Shown piece by piece: positions 20,785 through 32,346 of a stretch of 64,000 nt of DNA; within the stretch, counting starts at the first letter, position 1, and each line of letters begins with the position of its first letter. This DNA comes from Paenibacillus sp. FSL H3-0469 (lineage in GTDB: Bacteria > Bacillota > Bacilli > Paenibacillales > Paenibacillaceae), in assembly GCF_038051945.1 (NCBI RefSeq), contig NZ_CP150302.1, forward strand, positions 3,286,001 to 3,350,000, written 5' to 3'. A model generated the notes under the pieces. The model saw nothing but the letters and a program-made list of their open reading frames with translations, had not been told where the DNA came from and did no database searches. The translations under genes and the position numbers were made by a program.

Positions 20785-21042
20785 TCATTCTGATTGCTCT
20801 AATTGATCCTTTGCCTTTTGTAAAAGTGCAGTCTCTTGAGCGGAAAGCTCATTTAAAGTCGTAAAAAAAGGTTCTATGGGTACCATCACACCACAGGTTG
20901 AACCTAATCCCAGCATCAATCTGAGGTAAAATTGAACCTTTCTTTTCTCACTGGCAATTTGCTCTAATTCTGAGAGACCCGAGTTTTTTTCTTCATCTCC
21001 TGATGCTTCCTTCCGTCTCGAATTAAATATCTTCATTTCCAT
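20785..21042 (-). CDS. Small uncharacterised protein co-transcribed with MarR
   Basis: About 85 residues from the ATG at 21040-21042. I do not recognise the family. It is charged at the N-terminus (NSRRKEASGDEEK), has one mildly hydrophobic stretch (FYLRLMLGLGSTCGVMVPIE) that is too short and polar to be a sure membrane helix, and ends in a helical segment ETALLQKAKDQLEQ. The start overlaps the end of the MarR gene by 20 nt in another frame, so the two are translated together. It may act with the MarR regulator or be its target. Confidence 0.55.
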   Translation of the reverse strand: MEMKIFNSRRKEASGDEEKNSGLSELEQIASEKRKVQFYLRLMLGLGSTCGVMVPIEPFFTTLNELSAQETALLQKAKDQLEQSE

Positions 21043-21538
21043 TAAACTTCCCCTCGGAGTATTCTTCGGCGCGCGCCAACAAATCACTCATGAATTTCCC
21101 GATCGTCTGTAACTCAGCCTCTGAATAAGATTCAATAAACTGATAAAAGTTGTCTTCTTTCGCTTGATGCATCTTTTGATGCAGTTGATATACCTGTCTT
21201 CCCTTATCCGTTAAGCTAAAATAAATCTCCTTCCGGTTGTTATTTAGTTGATTTTTCATAATGAAGCCTGTTTCCAACAGCTTGGAACTAATACTTGTAA
21301 TGCTTGCTTTGGACAGATTCATTCTTTTGGTAATTCCGGTATGATTGATCGGCTCATGATCACCAATGCAATCAATAACATGCACACTGGTAATATTATT
21401 GGACAGCATATCGATCTGAAGCTTTTTGGCTTGCTCACGAAACAGATTAATTTCATGTTCTGTATATAATTCGTTCAAATGCAGCATTCTGATATATTGC
21501 TCATAAAGGTGACCTTTAGAATGATTTTGAAATTCCAC
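21023..21538 (-). CDS. MarR-family transcriptional regulator
   Basis: About 171 residues from a GTG start that has AGAGGAG upstream; a longer frame of 189 codons has no good site. The winged helix-turn-helix is NHTGITKRMNLSKASITSIS with wing MKNQLNNNRKEIYFSLTDKG. The C-terminal helices would form the dimer. It likely represses its own transcription through the palindrome at 21608-21629. It is followed by an overlapping small gene and diverges from the GntR/MFS pair. The ligand is unknown. Confidence 0.88.
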   Translation of the reverse strand: MEFQNHSKGHLYEQYIRMLHLNELYTEHEINLFREQAKKLQIDMLSNNITSVHVIDCIGDHEPINHTGITKRMNLSKASITSISSKLLETGFIMKNQLNNNRKEIYFSLTDKGRQVYQLHQKMHQAKEDNFYQFIESYSEAELQTIGKFMSDLLARAEEYSEGKFNGNEDI

Positions 21539-21607
21539 TTGCCAAATCTCTCCTCTCTTGTACTTAATGCAGACTAGGGTCAAAGGCAGCAATCAATTGC
21601 TTTTTAT

Positions 21608-21629
21608 TTTTGTTCACTACTGAACAAAA
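21608..21629. promoter_or_regulatory. Candidate MarR operator palindrome
   Basis: TTTTGTTCA (21608-21616) and TGAACAAAA (21621-21629) form a perfect 9-bp dyad with a 4-bp centre. Its position 70 bp upstream of the MarR start and its size fit an autoregulatory MarR operator. Confidence 0.6.
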
Positions 21630-21644
21630 TCATATTAGCACGAA

Positions 21645-21665
21645 TGATATTGAGAATCAATATCA
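21645..21665. promoter_or_regulatory. Fur-box-like palindrome
   Basis: TGATATTGA-GAA-TCAATATCA is a perfect 9-bp dyad. It agrees with the 19-bp Fur consensus GATAATGATAATCATTATC at 16 of 19 positions. It lies upstream of the GntR/MFS pair and could also reach the MarR promoter. Confidence 0.6.
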
Positions 21666-21747
21666 TTTTCATCTTTTCAAGCCGAAATGAATCTGCTATA
21701 ATCAACCAGAGTACCAAACATCCTACGTTTGTAAAGGAATGATACAA

Positions 21748-22425
21748 TTGTTAGCTCAGACTCAACGTTTAACCTTGGTGGAACAGGTGGCCTACCAGAT
21801 CCAAGAGAAGATCGAAAGCAGCGAATGGCAAGTAGGGACGCGTATTCCTCCAGAGCCGGAGCTAATGGAGCAGCTTCAAGTCAGTCGTAATACCTTAAGG
21901 GAAGCAATTCGGGCTCTAACCTACGCGGGTCTGCTCAAGACCAGACAAGGGGATGGGACTTATGTATGCTCCTCCAGTGTTTTAGGGTCAGTGATTAGAA
22001 AAGTAATAGAGCATACCGATAAGTTTGAGAGCCTGGAGGTCCGGTATGCATTAGAACGAGAGGCGGCTGCCCTGGCTGCGCTCAGGAGAGACGAGGAAGA
22101 TTTGGCGGCACTTCGGACATGTCTTGACCAGTGCAGACAAGCAGCCGTCCAGCAAGATCTTGAAGCGTATGCTCACTGGGACGTGGAGTTTCACAAAATG
22201 GTGATAGCCGCTTCACATAATCAATTGATGTCGAATTTATACAATCATATTTCTGAGGCGCTGCAAAACATGATTTTAGAAATGAAGGATCTCAAAACCG
22301 TGGATTTCTATATCGACTCTCATGCCCTGCTCTATCAGGCCATTGCGGATCAGAATGGTCATCAAGCGGAGGAGGCTGTTCGTTTATACATTGACAAAGC
22401 CCGTACACAGGAGGCACATCTATGA
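21748..22425 (+). CDS. GntR-family (FadR-type) transcriptional regulator
   Basis: About 225 residues. The N-terminal winged helix-turn-helix is GTRIPPEPELMEQLQVSRNT with the wing GLLKTRQGDGTYV, and the C-terminal all-helical FCD ligand-binding domain follows (HWDVEFHKMVIAASHNQL contains the His/Asp metal-type residues). I favour a TTG start at 21748 because AAAGGA is 9 nt upstream; the ATG at 21739 sits directly on that site. It overlaps the MFS gene by 4 nt (ATGA), so the two form an operon and the regulator probably controls the exporter. Confidence 0.88.
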   Translation: MLAQTQRLTLVEQVAYQIQEKIESSEWQVGTRIPPEPELMEQLQVSRNTLREAIRALTYAGLLKTRQGDGTYVCSSSVLGSVIRKVIEHTDKFESLEVRYALEREAAALAALRRDEEDLAALRTCLDQCRQAAVQQDLEAYAHWDVEFHKMVIAASHNQLMSNLYNHISEALQNMILEMKDLKTVDFYIDSHALLYQAIADQNGHQAEEAVRLYIDKARTQEAHL

Positions 22426-23663
22426 GTTCACCAGAACAATTGTTAAACAAGCAAGATGGAATATCCAATACCGGTATTCGGAAGCAAGCGACACTCTGGT
22501 TCATGATCATAGGAATTATTTTTATCGCAGCGAATTTGCGCGCACCCCTCACCTCAGTGGGACCCTTGGTCAGTCTTATTCGGGACAACGTGCATATTTC
22601 TAATACTTTAGCAGGCCTGATTACTACAGTTCCACTAATTGCATTTGCCCTATTATCACCTTTTGTACCCAAATTAGGACATAAATATGGTATAGAACGA
22701 ATTATCCTGATTTCTCTTATTTTTTTAGTCATCGGTATTGCTGTTCGGTCGTTATCCGGAGCAGCGACTTTATATGTTGGAACTGCAATTCTGGGATTTG
22801 CTATTACTATATGTAATGTATTACTTCCCAGTCTGATTAAACGGGAATTTCCGCAGCAAATGGGGACTATGACAGGGGTCTATTCGGTTTCCATGAATCT
22901 ATGCGGGGCAATTGCTTCCGGTATTAGTATTCCCTTAGCTGTGGGAGCAGGTATGAACTGGCAAGGTGCCCTTGGAGTATGGGGAATACTTAGCTTCATC
23001 TCTATTCTCTTTTGGATACCGCTGCTCAAGACTCCAACGAACCCCGCCATTATTGGTAGCAGCACAGATAAGAACCATCAGGTTAAAATATGGCGCTCCC
23101 CATTAGCCTGGCAGGTGACTCTCTTTATGGGAATACAATCAGCCATTTTCTATGTGCTGGTTGCCTGGCTGCCTGAAATCCTAAAAGAACAAGGCATCAG
23201 TTCGAGTCAATCCGGCTGGTTTCTATCGGTTCTGATTATGGCGTCCCTCCCCTTTGCCTTTATCGTTCCTGTTATGGCAGGGCGTATGTCTAACCAGCGG
23301 TCCTTGGTGGTTATTACAACAATCCTACTTTTGATCGGAACACTTGGGCTTCTCTATAGCAGTGTCCAACTGCTTCTGTTGTGGGTGATTATTCTTGGAA
23401 TTGGAGCGGGCTTTGCCTTTGGCTTATCTATGATGTTTTTCGGTTTACGCACTCAAAGTGCCCATCAGGCGGCGGAACTATCGGGCATGGCCCAATCCAT
23501 AGGATATCTGCTGGCAGCCATCGGCCCGGCGCTGATAGGTTACTTGCATGACGCCACTCATAGTTGGAGTGCTCCACTCCTGATCTTGGTTGGCGCTTCT
23601 GCCCTACTCGGTATCATTGGTCTTGGGGCGGCCAGAAATCAATTTGTGGGTTCTACGAAGTAA
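22422..23663 (+). CDS. MFS transporter, CynX/NimT family
   Basis: 413 residues with about twelve membrane segments. The opening IIFIAANLRAPLTSVGPL is characteristic of the CynX/NimT group, whose members move cyanate, 2-nitroimidazole or other small anions and drugs. The ATG overlaps the GntR stop by 4 nt and has CAGGAGG inside the upstream gene. It ends 54 bp before a strong 14-bp terminator. The Fur-box-like site upstream raises the possibility of metal control, but the substrate is unknown. Confidence 0.9.
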   Translation: MSSPEQLLNKQDGISNTGIRKQATLWFMIIGIIFIAANLRAPLTSVGPLVSLIRDNVHISNTLAGLITTVPLIAFALLSPFVPKLGHKYGIERIILISLIFLVIGIAVRSLSGAATLYVGTAILGFAITICNVLLPSLIKREFPQQMGTMTGVYSVSMNLCGAIASGISIPLAVGAGMNWQGALGVWGILSFISILFWIPLLKTPTNPAIIGSSTDKNHQVKIWRSPLAWQVTLFMGIQSAIFYVLVAWLPEILKEQGISSSQSGWFLSVLIMASLPFAFIVPVMAGRMSNQRSLVVITTILLLIGTLGLLYSSVQLLLLWVIILGIGAGFAFGLSMMFFGLRTQSAHQAAELSGMAQSIGYLLAAIGPALIGYLHDATHSWSAPLLILVGASALLGIIGLGAARNQFVGSTK

Positions 23664-23717
23664 GTTCATGATATAAACGACTTAACATATAAGCAGATGA
23701 CATATAAATTAAAAGAA

Positions 23718-23757
23718 ACAGGCCCTGTGTAGTAAGATACACAGGGCCTGTCTTGTT
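23718..23757. terminator. Strong terminator after MFS gene
   Basis: ACAGGCCCTGTGTA (23718-23731) pairs perfectly over 14 bp with TACACAGGGCCTGT (23738-23751), then CTTGTTCT. Confidence 0.85.
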
Positions 23758-23888
23758 CTCAGATACATATGGGATAAGGTACGAAAGCTCAAAGAACATA
23801 ATCATCCTGCAAATGAACGATGCTGGCGCCTCAGTCTTGTTCATGTGCCGATATAACAGATAATGCGTGCCTCTAGGTATACACACAA

Positions 23889-23920
23889 TAAAAAAGCCCA
23901 CCAGAGAATATCTCTGATGA
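23889..23920 (-). terminator. Terminator of the rRNA-tRNA operon
   Basis: On the minus strand CATCAGAG and CTCTGGTG pair across 8 positions (one G-T) and run into GGGC and a T-run. It lies 16 nt after the last tRNA gene (Leu). Confidence 0.8.
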
Positions 23921-23935
23921 ACTCTTTTAGCGTAA

Positions 23936-24014
23936 TACCGGCGAGAGGACTCGAACCTCCACGGTTTCCCACTCGATTTTGAGTCGAGCGCGTCTGCCAT
24001 TCCGCCACGCCGGC
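23936..24014 (-). tRNA. tRNA-Leu (anticodon CAA)
   Basis: Cloverleaf with acceptor GCCGGCG, D arm GCGGAATGGCAGACGC, anticodon stem CTCGA/TCGAG around loop CTCAAAA, an 11-nt variable region and T loop TTCGAGT. CCA is not encoded. Last gene of the array. The variable region is shorter than in many leucine tRNAs. A second Leu gene found after Cys in the B. subtilis trnD array is not present. Confidence 0.93.
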
Positions 24015-24026
24015 AAATATTTAAAA

Positions 24027-24100
24027 TGGAGGTGCCACCCAGATTTGAACTGGGGATAAAGCTTTTGCAGAGCTTTGCCTTACCACTTGGCTATGGCACC
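24027..24100 (-). tRNA. tRNA-Cys (anticodon GCA)
   Basis: Acceptor GGTGCCA/TGGCACC, anticodon loop CTGCAAA in stem AAGCT/AGCTT, T loop TTCAAAT, CCA encoded. Confidence 0.95.
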
Positions 24101-24108
24101 ACATGAAA

Positions 24109-24183
24109 TGGAGCGGACGACGGGAATCGAACCCGCGACCCTCGCCTTGGCAAGGCGATGCTCTACCGCTGAGCCACGTCCGC
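24109..24183 (-). tRNA. tRNA-Gly (anticodon GCC)
   Basis: Acceptor GCGGACG/CGTCCGC, anticodon loop TTGCCAA in stem TCGCC/GGCGA, T loop TTCGATT, CCA encoded. Confidence 0.95.
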
Positions 24184-24189
24184 ATATAA

Positions 24190-24264
24190 TGGCTGGGGAT
24201 ATAGGAATCGAACCTATGAATGACGGAGTCAAAGTCCGTTGCCTTACCGCTTGGCTAATCCCCA
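24190..24264 (-). tRNA. tRNA-Gln (anticodon TTG)
   Basis: Acceptor TGGGGAT/ATCCCCA, anticodon loop CTTTGAC in stem ACGGA/TCCGT, T loop TTCGATT, CCA encoded. Confidence 0.95.
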
Positions 24265-24284
24265 ATATATTTTTTGAAAGAAAA

Positions 24285-24361
24285 TGGGGCGACCGATGGG
24301 TCTCGAACCCACGAATGCCGGAACCACAATCCGGTGCGTTAACCCCTTCGCCACGGTCGCC
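24285..24361 (-). tRNA. tRNA-His (anticodon GTG), copy 2
   Basis: Acceptor GGCGACCG with the extra 5' G typical of histidine tRNAs, anticodon loop TTGTGGT, T loop TTCGAGA, CCA encoded. Identical over all 77 nt to the copy at 24409-24485; only the 47-nt spacer separates them. Confidence 0.95.
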
Positions 24362-24408
24362 ATGTGAAGCTTTTAAGTTGTATTGCTATGTAATTCTTAT
24401 AAAAGAAA

Positions 24409-24485
24409 TGGGGCGACCGATGGGTCTCGAACCCACGAATGCCGGAACCACAATCCGGTGCGTTAACCCCTTCGCCACGGTCGCC
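24409..24485 (-). tRNA. tRNA-His (anticodon GTG), copy 1
   Basis: Same 77-nt sequence as the gene at 24285-24361. The B. subtilis trnD array has one His gene at this place, so this is a tandem duplication. Confidence 0.95.
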
Positions 24486-24511
24486 ATATGATTCTTTTAT
24501 ATGAAATTACT

Positions 24512-24585
24512 TGGCAGGGGCAGCAGGAATTGAACCCACACCAACGGTTTTGGAGACCGTTGTTCTACCTTTAAACTATGCCCCT
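24512..24585 (-). tRNA. tRNA-Trp (anticodon CCA)
   Basis: Acceptor AGGGGCA/TGCCCCT, anticodon loop CTCCAAA in stem ACGGT/ACCGT, T loop TTCAATT, CCA encoded. Confidence 0.95.
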
Positions 24586-24591
24586 AAAAAA

Positions 24592-24677
24592 TGGTGGAGG
24601 CTGATGGATTCGAACCACCGAACACGTACGTGAGCAGATTTACAGTCTGATGCGTTTGGCCACTTCGCTAAGCCTCC
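24592..24677 (-). tRNA. tRNA-Tyr (anticodon GTA)
   Basis: An 86-nt class II tRNA with a long variable arm (CTCACGTACGTG), acceptor GGAGGCT, anticodon loop CTGTAAA, T loop TTCGAAT, CCA encoded. Confidence 0.95.
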
Positions 24678-24683
24678 ACGGTA

Positions 24684-24759
<76 letters not shown>

Positions 24760-24774
24760 ATATTAAGTTGTGTA

Positions 24775-24850
24775 TGGTGGCGCGGGAGGGAATCGAACCC
24801 CCGACACAAGGATTTTCAGTCCTTTGCTCTACCGACTGAGCTACCGAGCC
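24775..24850 (-). tRNA. tRNA-Phe (anticodon GAA) with mismatched acceptor stem
   Basis: Anticodon loop CTGAAAA in stem AAGGA/TCCTT, T loop TTCGATT, CCA encoded. The 5' acceptor strand is GGCTCGG but the 3' strand is CCGCGCC, leaving a U4-C69 mismatch; the 3' strand fits GGCGCGG instead. The T stem (GGGGG/CCCTC) also contains a G-U pair. It may be functional, or its 3' half may come from another tRNA gene. Confidence 0.9.
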
Positions 24851-24871
24851 ATAAAAATGATTCTGTAAAGA

Positions 24872-24949
24872 TGGCGGAACCGACGGGATTCGAACCCGCG
24901 GTCTCCTGCGTGACAGGCAGGCATGTTAGGCCAACTACACCACGGTTCC
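24872..24949 (-). tRNA. tRNA-Asp (anticodon GTC)
   Basis: Acceptor GGAACCG/CGGTTCC, anticodon loop CTGTCAC in stem CCTGC/GCAGG, T loop TTCGAAT, CCA encoded. Confidence 0.95.
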
Positions 24950-24969
24950 ATGTTTGGTACTTTATGGAG

Positions 24970-25048
<79 letters not shown>

Positions 25049-25080
25049 TCATTGTACAAAATCTATTCAGTTAAGATAGA

Positions 25081-25156
25081 TGGTGGAGGCTGAGGGGTTC
25101 GAACCCCCGACCCTCTGCTTGTAAGGCAGATGCTCTCCCAGCTGAGCTAAGCCTCC
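25081..25156 (-). tRNA. tRNA-Val (anticodon TAC)
   Basis: Acceptor GGAGGCT/AGCCTCC, anticodon loop CTTACAA in stem TCTGC/GCAGA, T loop TTCGAAC, CCA encoded. Confidence 0.95.
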
Positions 25157-25161
25157 ATATA

Positions 25162-25233
25162 TGACTCGTATGGGATTCGAACCCATGTTACCTCCGTGAA
25201 AGGGAGGTGTCTTAACCCCTTGACCAACGAGCC
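25162..25233 (-). tRNA. tRNA-Glu (anticodon TTC)
   Basis: Acceptor GGCTCGT/ACGAGTC with one G-U pair, anticodon loop CTTTCAC in stem CCTCC/GGAGG, T loop TTCGAAT. CCA not encoded. Confidence 0.94.
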
Positions 25234-25244
25234 ATGCTGTGTAA

Positions 25245-25269
25245 AAGTATTGCTACGGAGAGAGGGATA
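25245..25269 (-). repeat. Duplicated fragment of the tRNA-Ser 3' end
   Basis: Repeats the 3' end and flank of the tRNA-Ser gene at 25357-25383 (AAGTATTGCTACGGAGAGAG core), two nucleotides shorter in the GA run. No rest of a tRNA is present, so it is a scrap from duplication, recombination or an integration event. Confidence 0.75.
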
Positions 25270-25367
25270 CTCTTCACTTCGTTACGAGATTGCGAAGCAG
25301 TGCTAACGAAGCCTATGCTCCAACGAACCACTGAGGGTTCTCATCCCTATTCAATGAAGTATTGCTA

Positions 25368-25457
25368 CGGAGAGAGAGGGATTCGAACCCTCGAGACGCT
25401 TGTGGCGCCTACACGATTTCCAATCGTGCTCCTTCGGCCAAACTCGGACACCTCTCC
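25368..25457 (-). tRNA. tRNA-Ser (anticodon GGA)
   Basis: A 90-nt class II tRNA with a long variable arm, acceptor GGAGAGG/CTCTCC-type, anticodon loop TTGGAAA in stem CACGA/TCGTG, T loop TTCGAAT. CCA not encoded. Confidence 0.94.
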
Positions 25458-25460
25458 ATA

Positions 25461-25536
25461 TGGCTCCCCGAACAGGACTCGAACCTGTGACAACTCGATT
25501 AACAGTCGAGTGCTCTACCAACTGAGCTATCAGGGA
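25461..25536 (-). tRNA. tRNA-Asn (anticodon GTT)
   Basis: Acceptor TCCCTGA paired with TCGGGGA, anticodon loop CTGTTAA in stem CTCGA/TCGAG, T loop TTCGAGT, CCA encoded. First tRNA after 23S rRNA; only 64 bp separate them, leaving no room for 5S. Confidence 0.95.
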
Positions 25537-25552
25537 ATATACATACCAGGCT

Positions 25553-25596
25553 TGATCACCTGAAAACTGAATCCGAAACGAATCTGCGTGTTAGAA
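25553..25596 (-). other. 3' strand of the pre-23S rRNA processing stem
   Basis: These 44 nt are complementary, with few mismatches, to 28606-28649 in the 16S-23S spacer. Together they would clamp the 23S precursor for RNase III-type cleavage. The stem is intact although the 5S gene that normally follows is absent. Confidence 0.75.
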
Positions 25597-25600
25597 ATTT

Positions 25601-30336
<4,736 letters not shown>

Positions 30337-30420
30337 GGTATTTAGAAAGAGCGATTGCTCATTTTGAAACATCTGACGAGAATTTACATTCTCTAATTTG
30401 GATCTCACCGAAGTGATTTC

Positions 30421-30450
30421 CGATACTCACTCGTTGTTCAGTTTTCAAAG
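30421..30450 (-). other. 5' strand of the pre-16S processing stem
   Basis: Complementary to 28671-28702 in the spacer over ACTCACTCGTTG and CAGTTTT segments. It would close the 16S precursor for RNase III-type cleavage. Confidence 0.65.
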
Positions 30451-30499
30451 ATCAAGTTCATCTTTCGTCGCCGTTTTTTGTCTCAGCAGCGACCTTTAT

Positions 30500-30529
30500 A
30501 ATATATCACAGCGTCCTCGTTTTAGTCAA
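30500..30529 (-). promoter_or_regulatory. rRNA operon promoter, proximal
   Basis: On the minus strand TTGACT (30524-30529), 18 bp, TATATT (30500-30505), followed by ATAAAGG. About 160 nt upstream of the 16S gene. Confidence 0.75.
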
Positions 30530-30605
30530 CCTTTTTTTTATTTTCTTTTTTCGGCTGATTTACGACTGCATTACTGCGCATCGTTATGTCAGAGGGACGA
30601 GTTAT

Positions 30606-30635
30606 AATTTATCATAAGAACTGCACCCTAGTCAA
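30606..30635 (-). promoter_or_regulatory. rRNA operon promoter, distal
   Basis: On the minus strand TTGACT (30630-30635), 18 bp, TAAATT (30606-30611), followed by ATAAC. It has the same -35 and the same spacing as the proximal promoter, exactly 106 bp away. Confidence 0.72.
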
Positions 30636-30690
30636 CCCTAAATATTCTCTTCCCCTTCGGCTCTTCTGCAAACCCGGACAAATAAAATAA

Positions 30691-30763
30691 CCCCACAAAG
30701 TGAGGCTTTAGCTTCGATGATGACTCAGGTACTCTGCGGGGGGCCCAAACATATAAATTCTAT
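30691..30763. repeat. Dispersed intergenic repeat, short form (copy R1)
   Basis: A 73-bp block beginning CCCCACAAAG, containing TGAGGCTTTAGC and ACTCAGGTACT, and ending GCGGGG...AACATATAAATTCTAT. The ends CCCCACAAAG and CTCTGCGGGG can pair. The same block with a 66-bp insert lies at 61746-61886 (R3). It directly follows the ygxA terminator. Confidence 0.8.
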
Positions 30764-30790
30764 AAAAAAAGAGAGTACATTCACCCTCTC
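30764..30790 (-). terminator. Terminator of ygxA
   Basis: On the minus strand GAGAG-GGTGAATGTA-CTCTC is followed by seven T residues. Confidence 0.75.
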
Positions 30791-30850
30791 CATTCTCCCG
30801 CTGATGCTATCTATATAGAGCTATTCCCGTCAGTTGGCGATTTGTTAATT

Positions 30851-31726
30851 TTAGAGCGTATAACGAATGGCATGACCATCTCCGGCATCCACTGCCCACG
30901 AGGCGATCTCCCGAATTAATGAACGGGATACCAGCTTGCGAAGCACAAGCGGCAATTCTGCCTGGAGCGGGCTGAGCCCCGAATGCTGCAGAAGCTCCTT
31001 AATACTCCACGCCTCCTTACGGCTGCCCAGGATATGAAGCAGCATGGTACAGCAATCCTCCATTTTTGACATGAGGGCAAATTCACAGGCAAGCAGGATA
31101 AGCTCGATTCTCTGGTCCAGCGTCTCTGTGCTGATAGTCAATTCTTCATATAGCTTATGGACCGGTGAGTTCAGGCTTTTCACCTGTCCCCATACTGCCG
31201 GTTCCGGGAAATACCCCGCTTCACTCACTTCAATGCGCGCCCAATGATACAAGGCAATGAGTACGCAATTATAGGCATCCATGGTACAGCCTGCTTCAAT
31301 GTAACGCTTGGACTTAATATACATATGTAAAAAACGGGCGAATTCCATAAACAGCACCCGTTCTTTAAGCGGGCCCTCAAACTGAATGAGCTGCTTGCGC
31401 ATCTCCGCCAAGATTCCCTTCGGATCCCAGAGTACCTCTCCGGATATCAGGCTGCTCAGAAGCTCGTTGTTATCCCCGGCCATGACAGCACGTTCCAGTG
31501 CAGACAGCCCTACATGTACCGATTGTGTCCGCGTATCACCGGCAATGCTATGGGTTATGATGCGTTCCGTCTCCTGTTCCTCGTGCAGCAGAAGGACCAC
31601 CATATCAAAATCGTGCAACAGTGCACTTTGAAACGTGGCATCCCCTCTTTGCCGCCAAGCAACGGCTCCCAGAACATTCTCCTCAAATGTCTCCCCGCTT
31701 AATAGGGTCAAATTGGACAGTTCCAT
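30851..31726 (-). CDS. ygxA: YgxA-like nucleotidyltransferase-family protein
   Basis: About 291 residues, cytosolic, in the nucleotidyltransferase-like YgxA family of Bacillales. The N-terminal region has the acidic DFDMVVLLLHEEQETERI stretch; the C-terminal part looks like a winged helix (SIKELLQHSGLSPLQAELPL). I start at MELSNL because TGGAGGG precedes that ATG. In B. subtilis ygxA sits between ygzB and the rrnD operon, the same order as here, which strongly supports the assignment. The biochemical role is unknown. Confidence 0.88.
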   Translation of the reverse strand: MELSNLTLLSGETFEENVLGAVAWRQRGDATFQSALLHDFDMVVLLLHEEQETERIITHSIAGDTRTQSVHVGLSALERAVMAGDNNELLSSLISGEVLWDPKGILAEMRKQLIQFEGPLKERVLFMEFARFLHMYIKSKRYIEAGCTMDAYNCVLIALYHWARIEVSEAGYFPEPAVWGQVKSLNSPVHKLYEELTISTETLDQRIELILLACEFALMSKMEDCCTMLLHILGSRKEAWSIKELLQHSGLSPLQAELPLVLRKLVSRSLIREIASWAVDAGDGHAIRYTL

Positions 31727-31854
31727 ACTTCCCTCCATCAAATTTGGCGATTTTGCGTCCGTCAGTTATAATCTCTATACATAAGCTTATTCTACATATT
31801 CATGCCAGTTCCTCCTGAACAACCGAACTATATTTCAGTTAGGAGATCATACTC

Positions 31855-32220
31855 ATGAAATTTAAATCGGCTAAAATCAATGCTTTTCGCACCTGGGGAT
31901 TGCTTCTGACCATGCTGGGCATGGGTCTCATGATCATGGGAACCGCAGGCATTGTATTCTGGGGATCTGCCGGAAAAGTCGTCGCTGCTGTCGGTCTTGT
32001 CATTGGACTCGTCTCCATGATGGCCAGTCTGGCTATTTATTTCTGGGCGGGCATGCTCTCCACCAGTGCGGTTCAGGTGGAATGTCCGGAGTGCCATAAG
32101 CTGACCAAAATGCTGGGCAAAACTGACCGCTGTATGTTCTGCCATACCATCCTCACCATGGACGCTGCACAAGCTACCATTACTGCCGAAGAGCTTGAAG
32201 CCCAGCAACTGAAACACTAA
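31855..32220 (+). CDS. ygzB: YgzB-like membrane protein with zinc ribbon
   Basis: 121 residues. Two membrane segments (LLLTMLGMGLMIMGTAGIVF and VVAAVGLVIGLVSMMASLAI) are followed by a cytoplasmic zinc ribbon with two CxxC pairs (CPECHK and CMFCH) near residues 79 and 97. This is the DUF2614 family. The ATG has TTAGGAGAT upstream. Its place between perR and ygxA matches B. subtilis, but here a GH18 gene intervenes on the perR side and the strand differs from ygxA. Function unknown. Confidence 0.9.
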   Translation: MKFKSAKINAFRTWGLLLTMLGMGLMIMGTAGIVFWGSAGKVVAAVGLVIGLVSMMASLAIYFWAGMLSTSAVQVECPECHKLTKMLGKTDRCMFCHTILTMDAAQATITAEELEAQQLKH

Positions 32221-32296
32221 TCCTCTGCAAGCAGCGCTTACTGACATTATGCATTTATTAAGAGACAAGGTAATGTAAGAATAGTATTGTCTGCCA

Positions 32297-32332
32297 AAAA
32301 AGGTGTTGTCCACTGTAGGACAACACCTTTTT
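32297..32332. terminator. Bidirectional terminator between ygzB and GH18 gene
   Basis: AAAAAGGTGTTGTCC (32297-32311) pairs perfectly over 15 bp with 32318-32332 around a 6-nt loop, with T-runs in both directions. Confidence 0.92.
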
Positions 32333-32346
32333 ATAATGAAATCATC

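Larger units (their letters stand above)
30337..30850. other. rRNA operon leader and intergenic region
   Basis: 514 bp without a gene. From right to left it holds the ygxA terminator (30764-30790), dispersed repeat R1, two tandem rRNA promoters and the 16S leader with its processing stem. No 5S rRNA was found here. Confidence 0.75.

Noticed and set aside
23653..24000. Frame crossing the MFS terminator and tRNA-Leu on the minus strand
   Set aside because: It runs through a tRNA gene and two terminators, so it cannot be a real gene.
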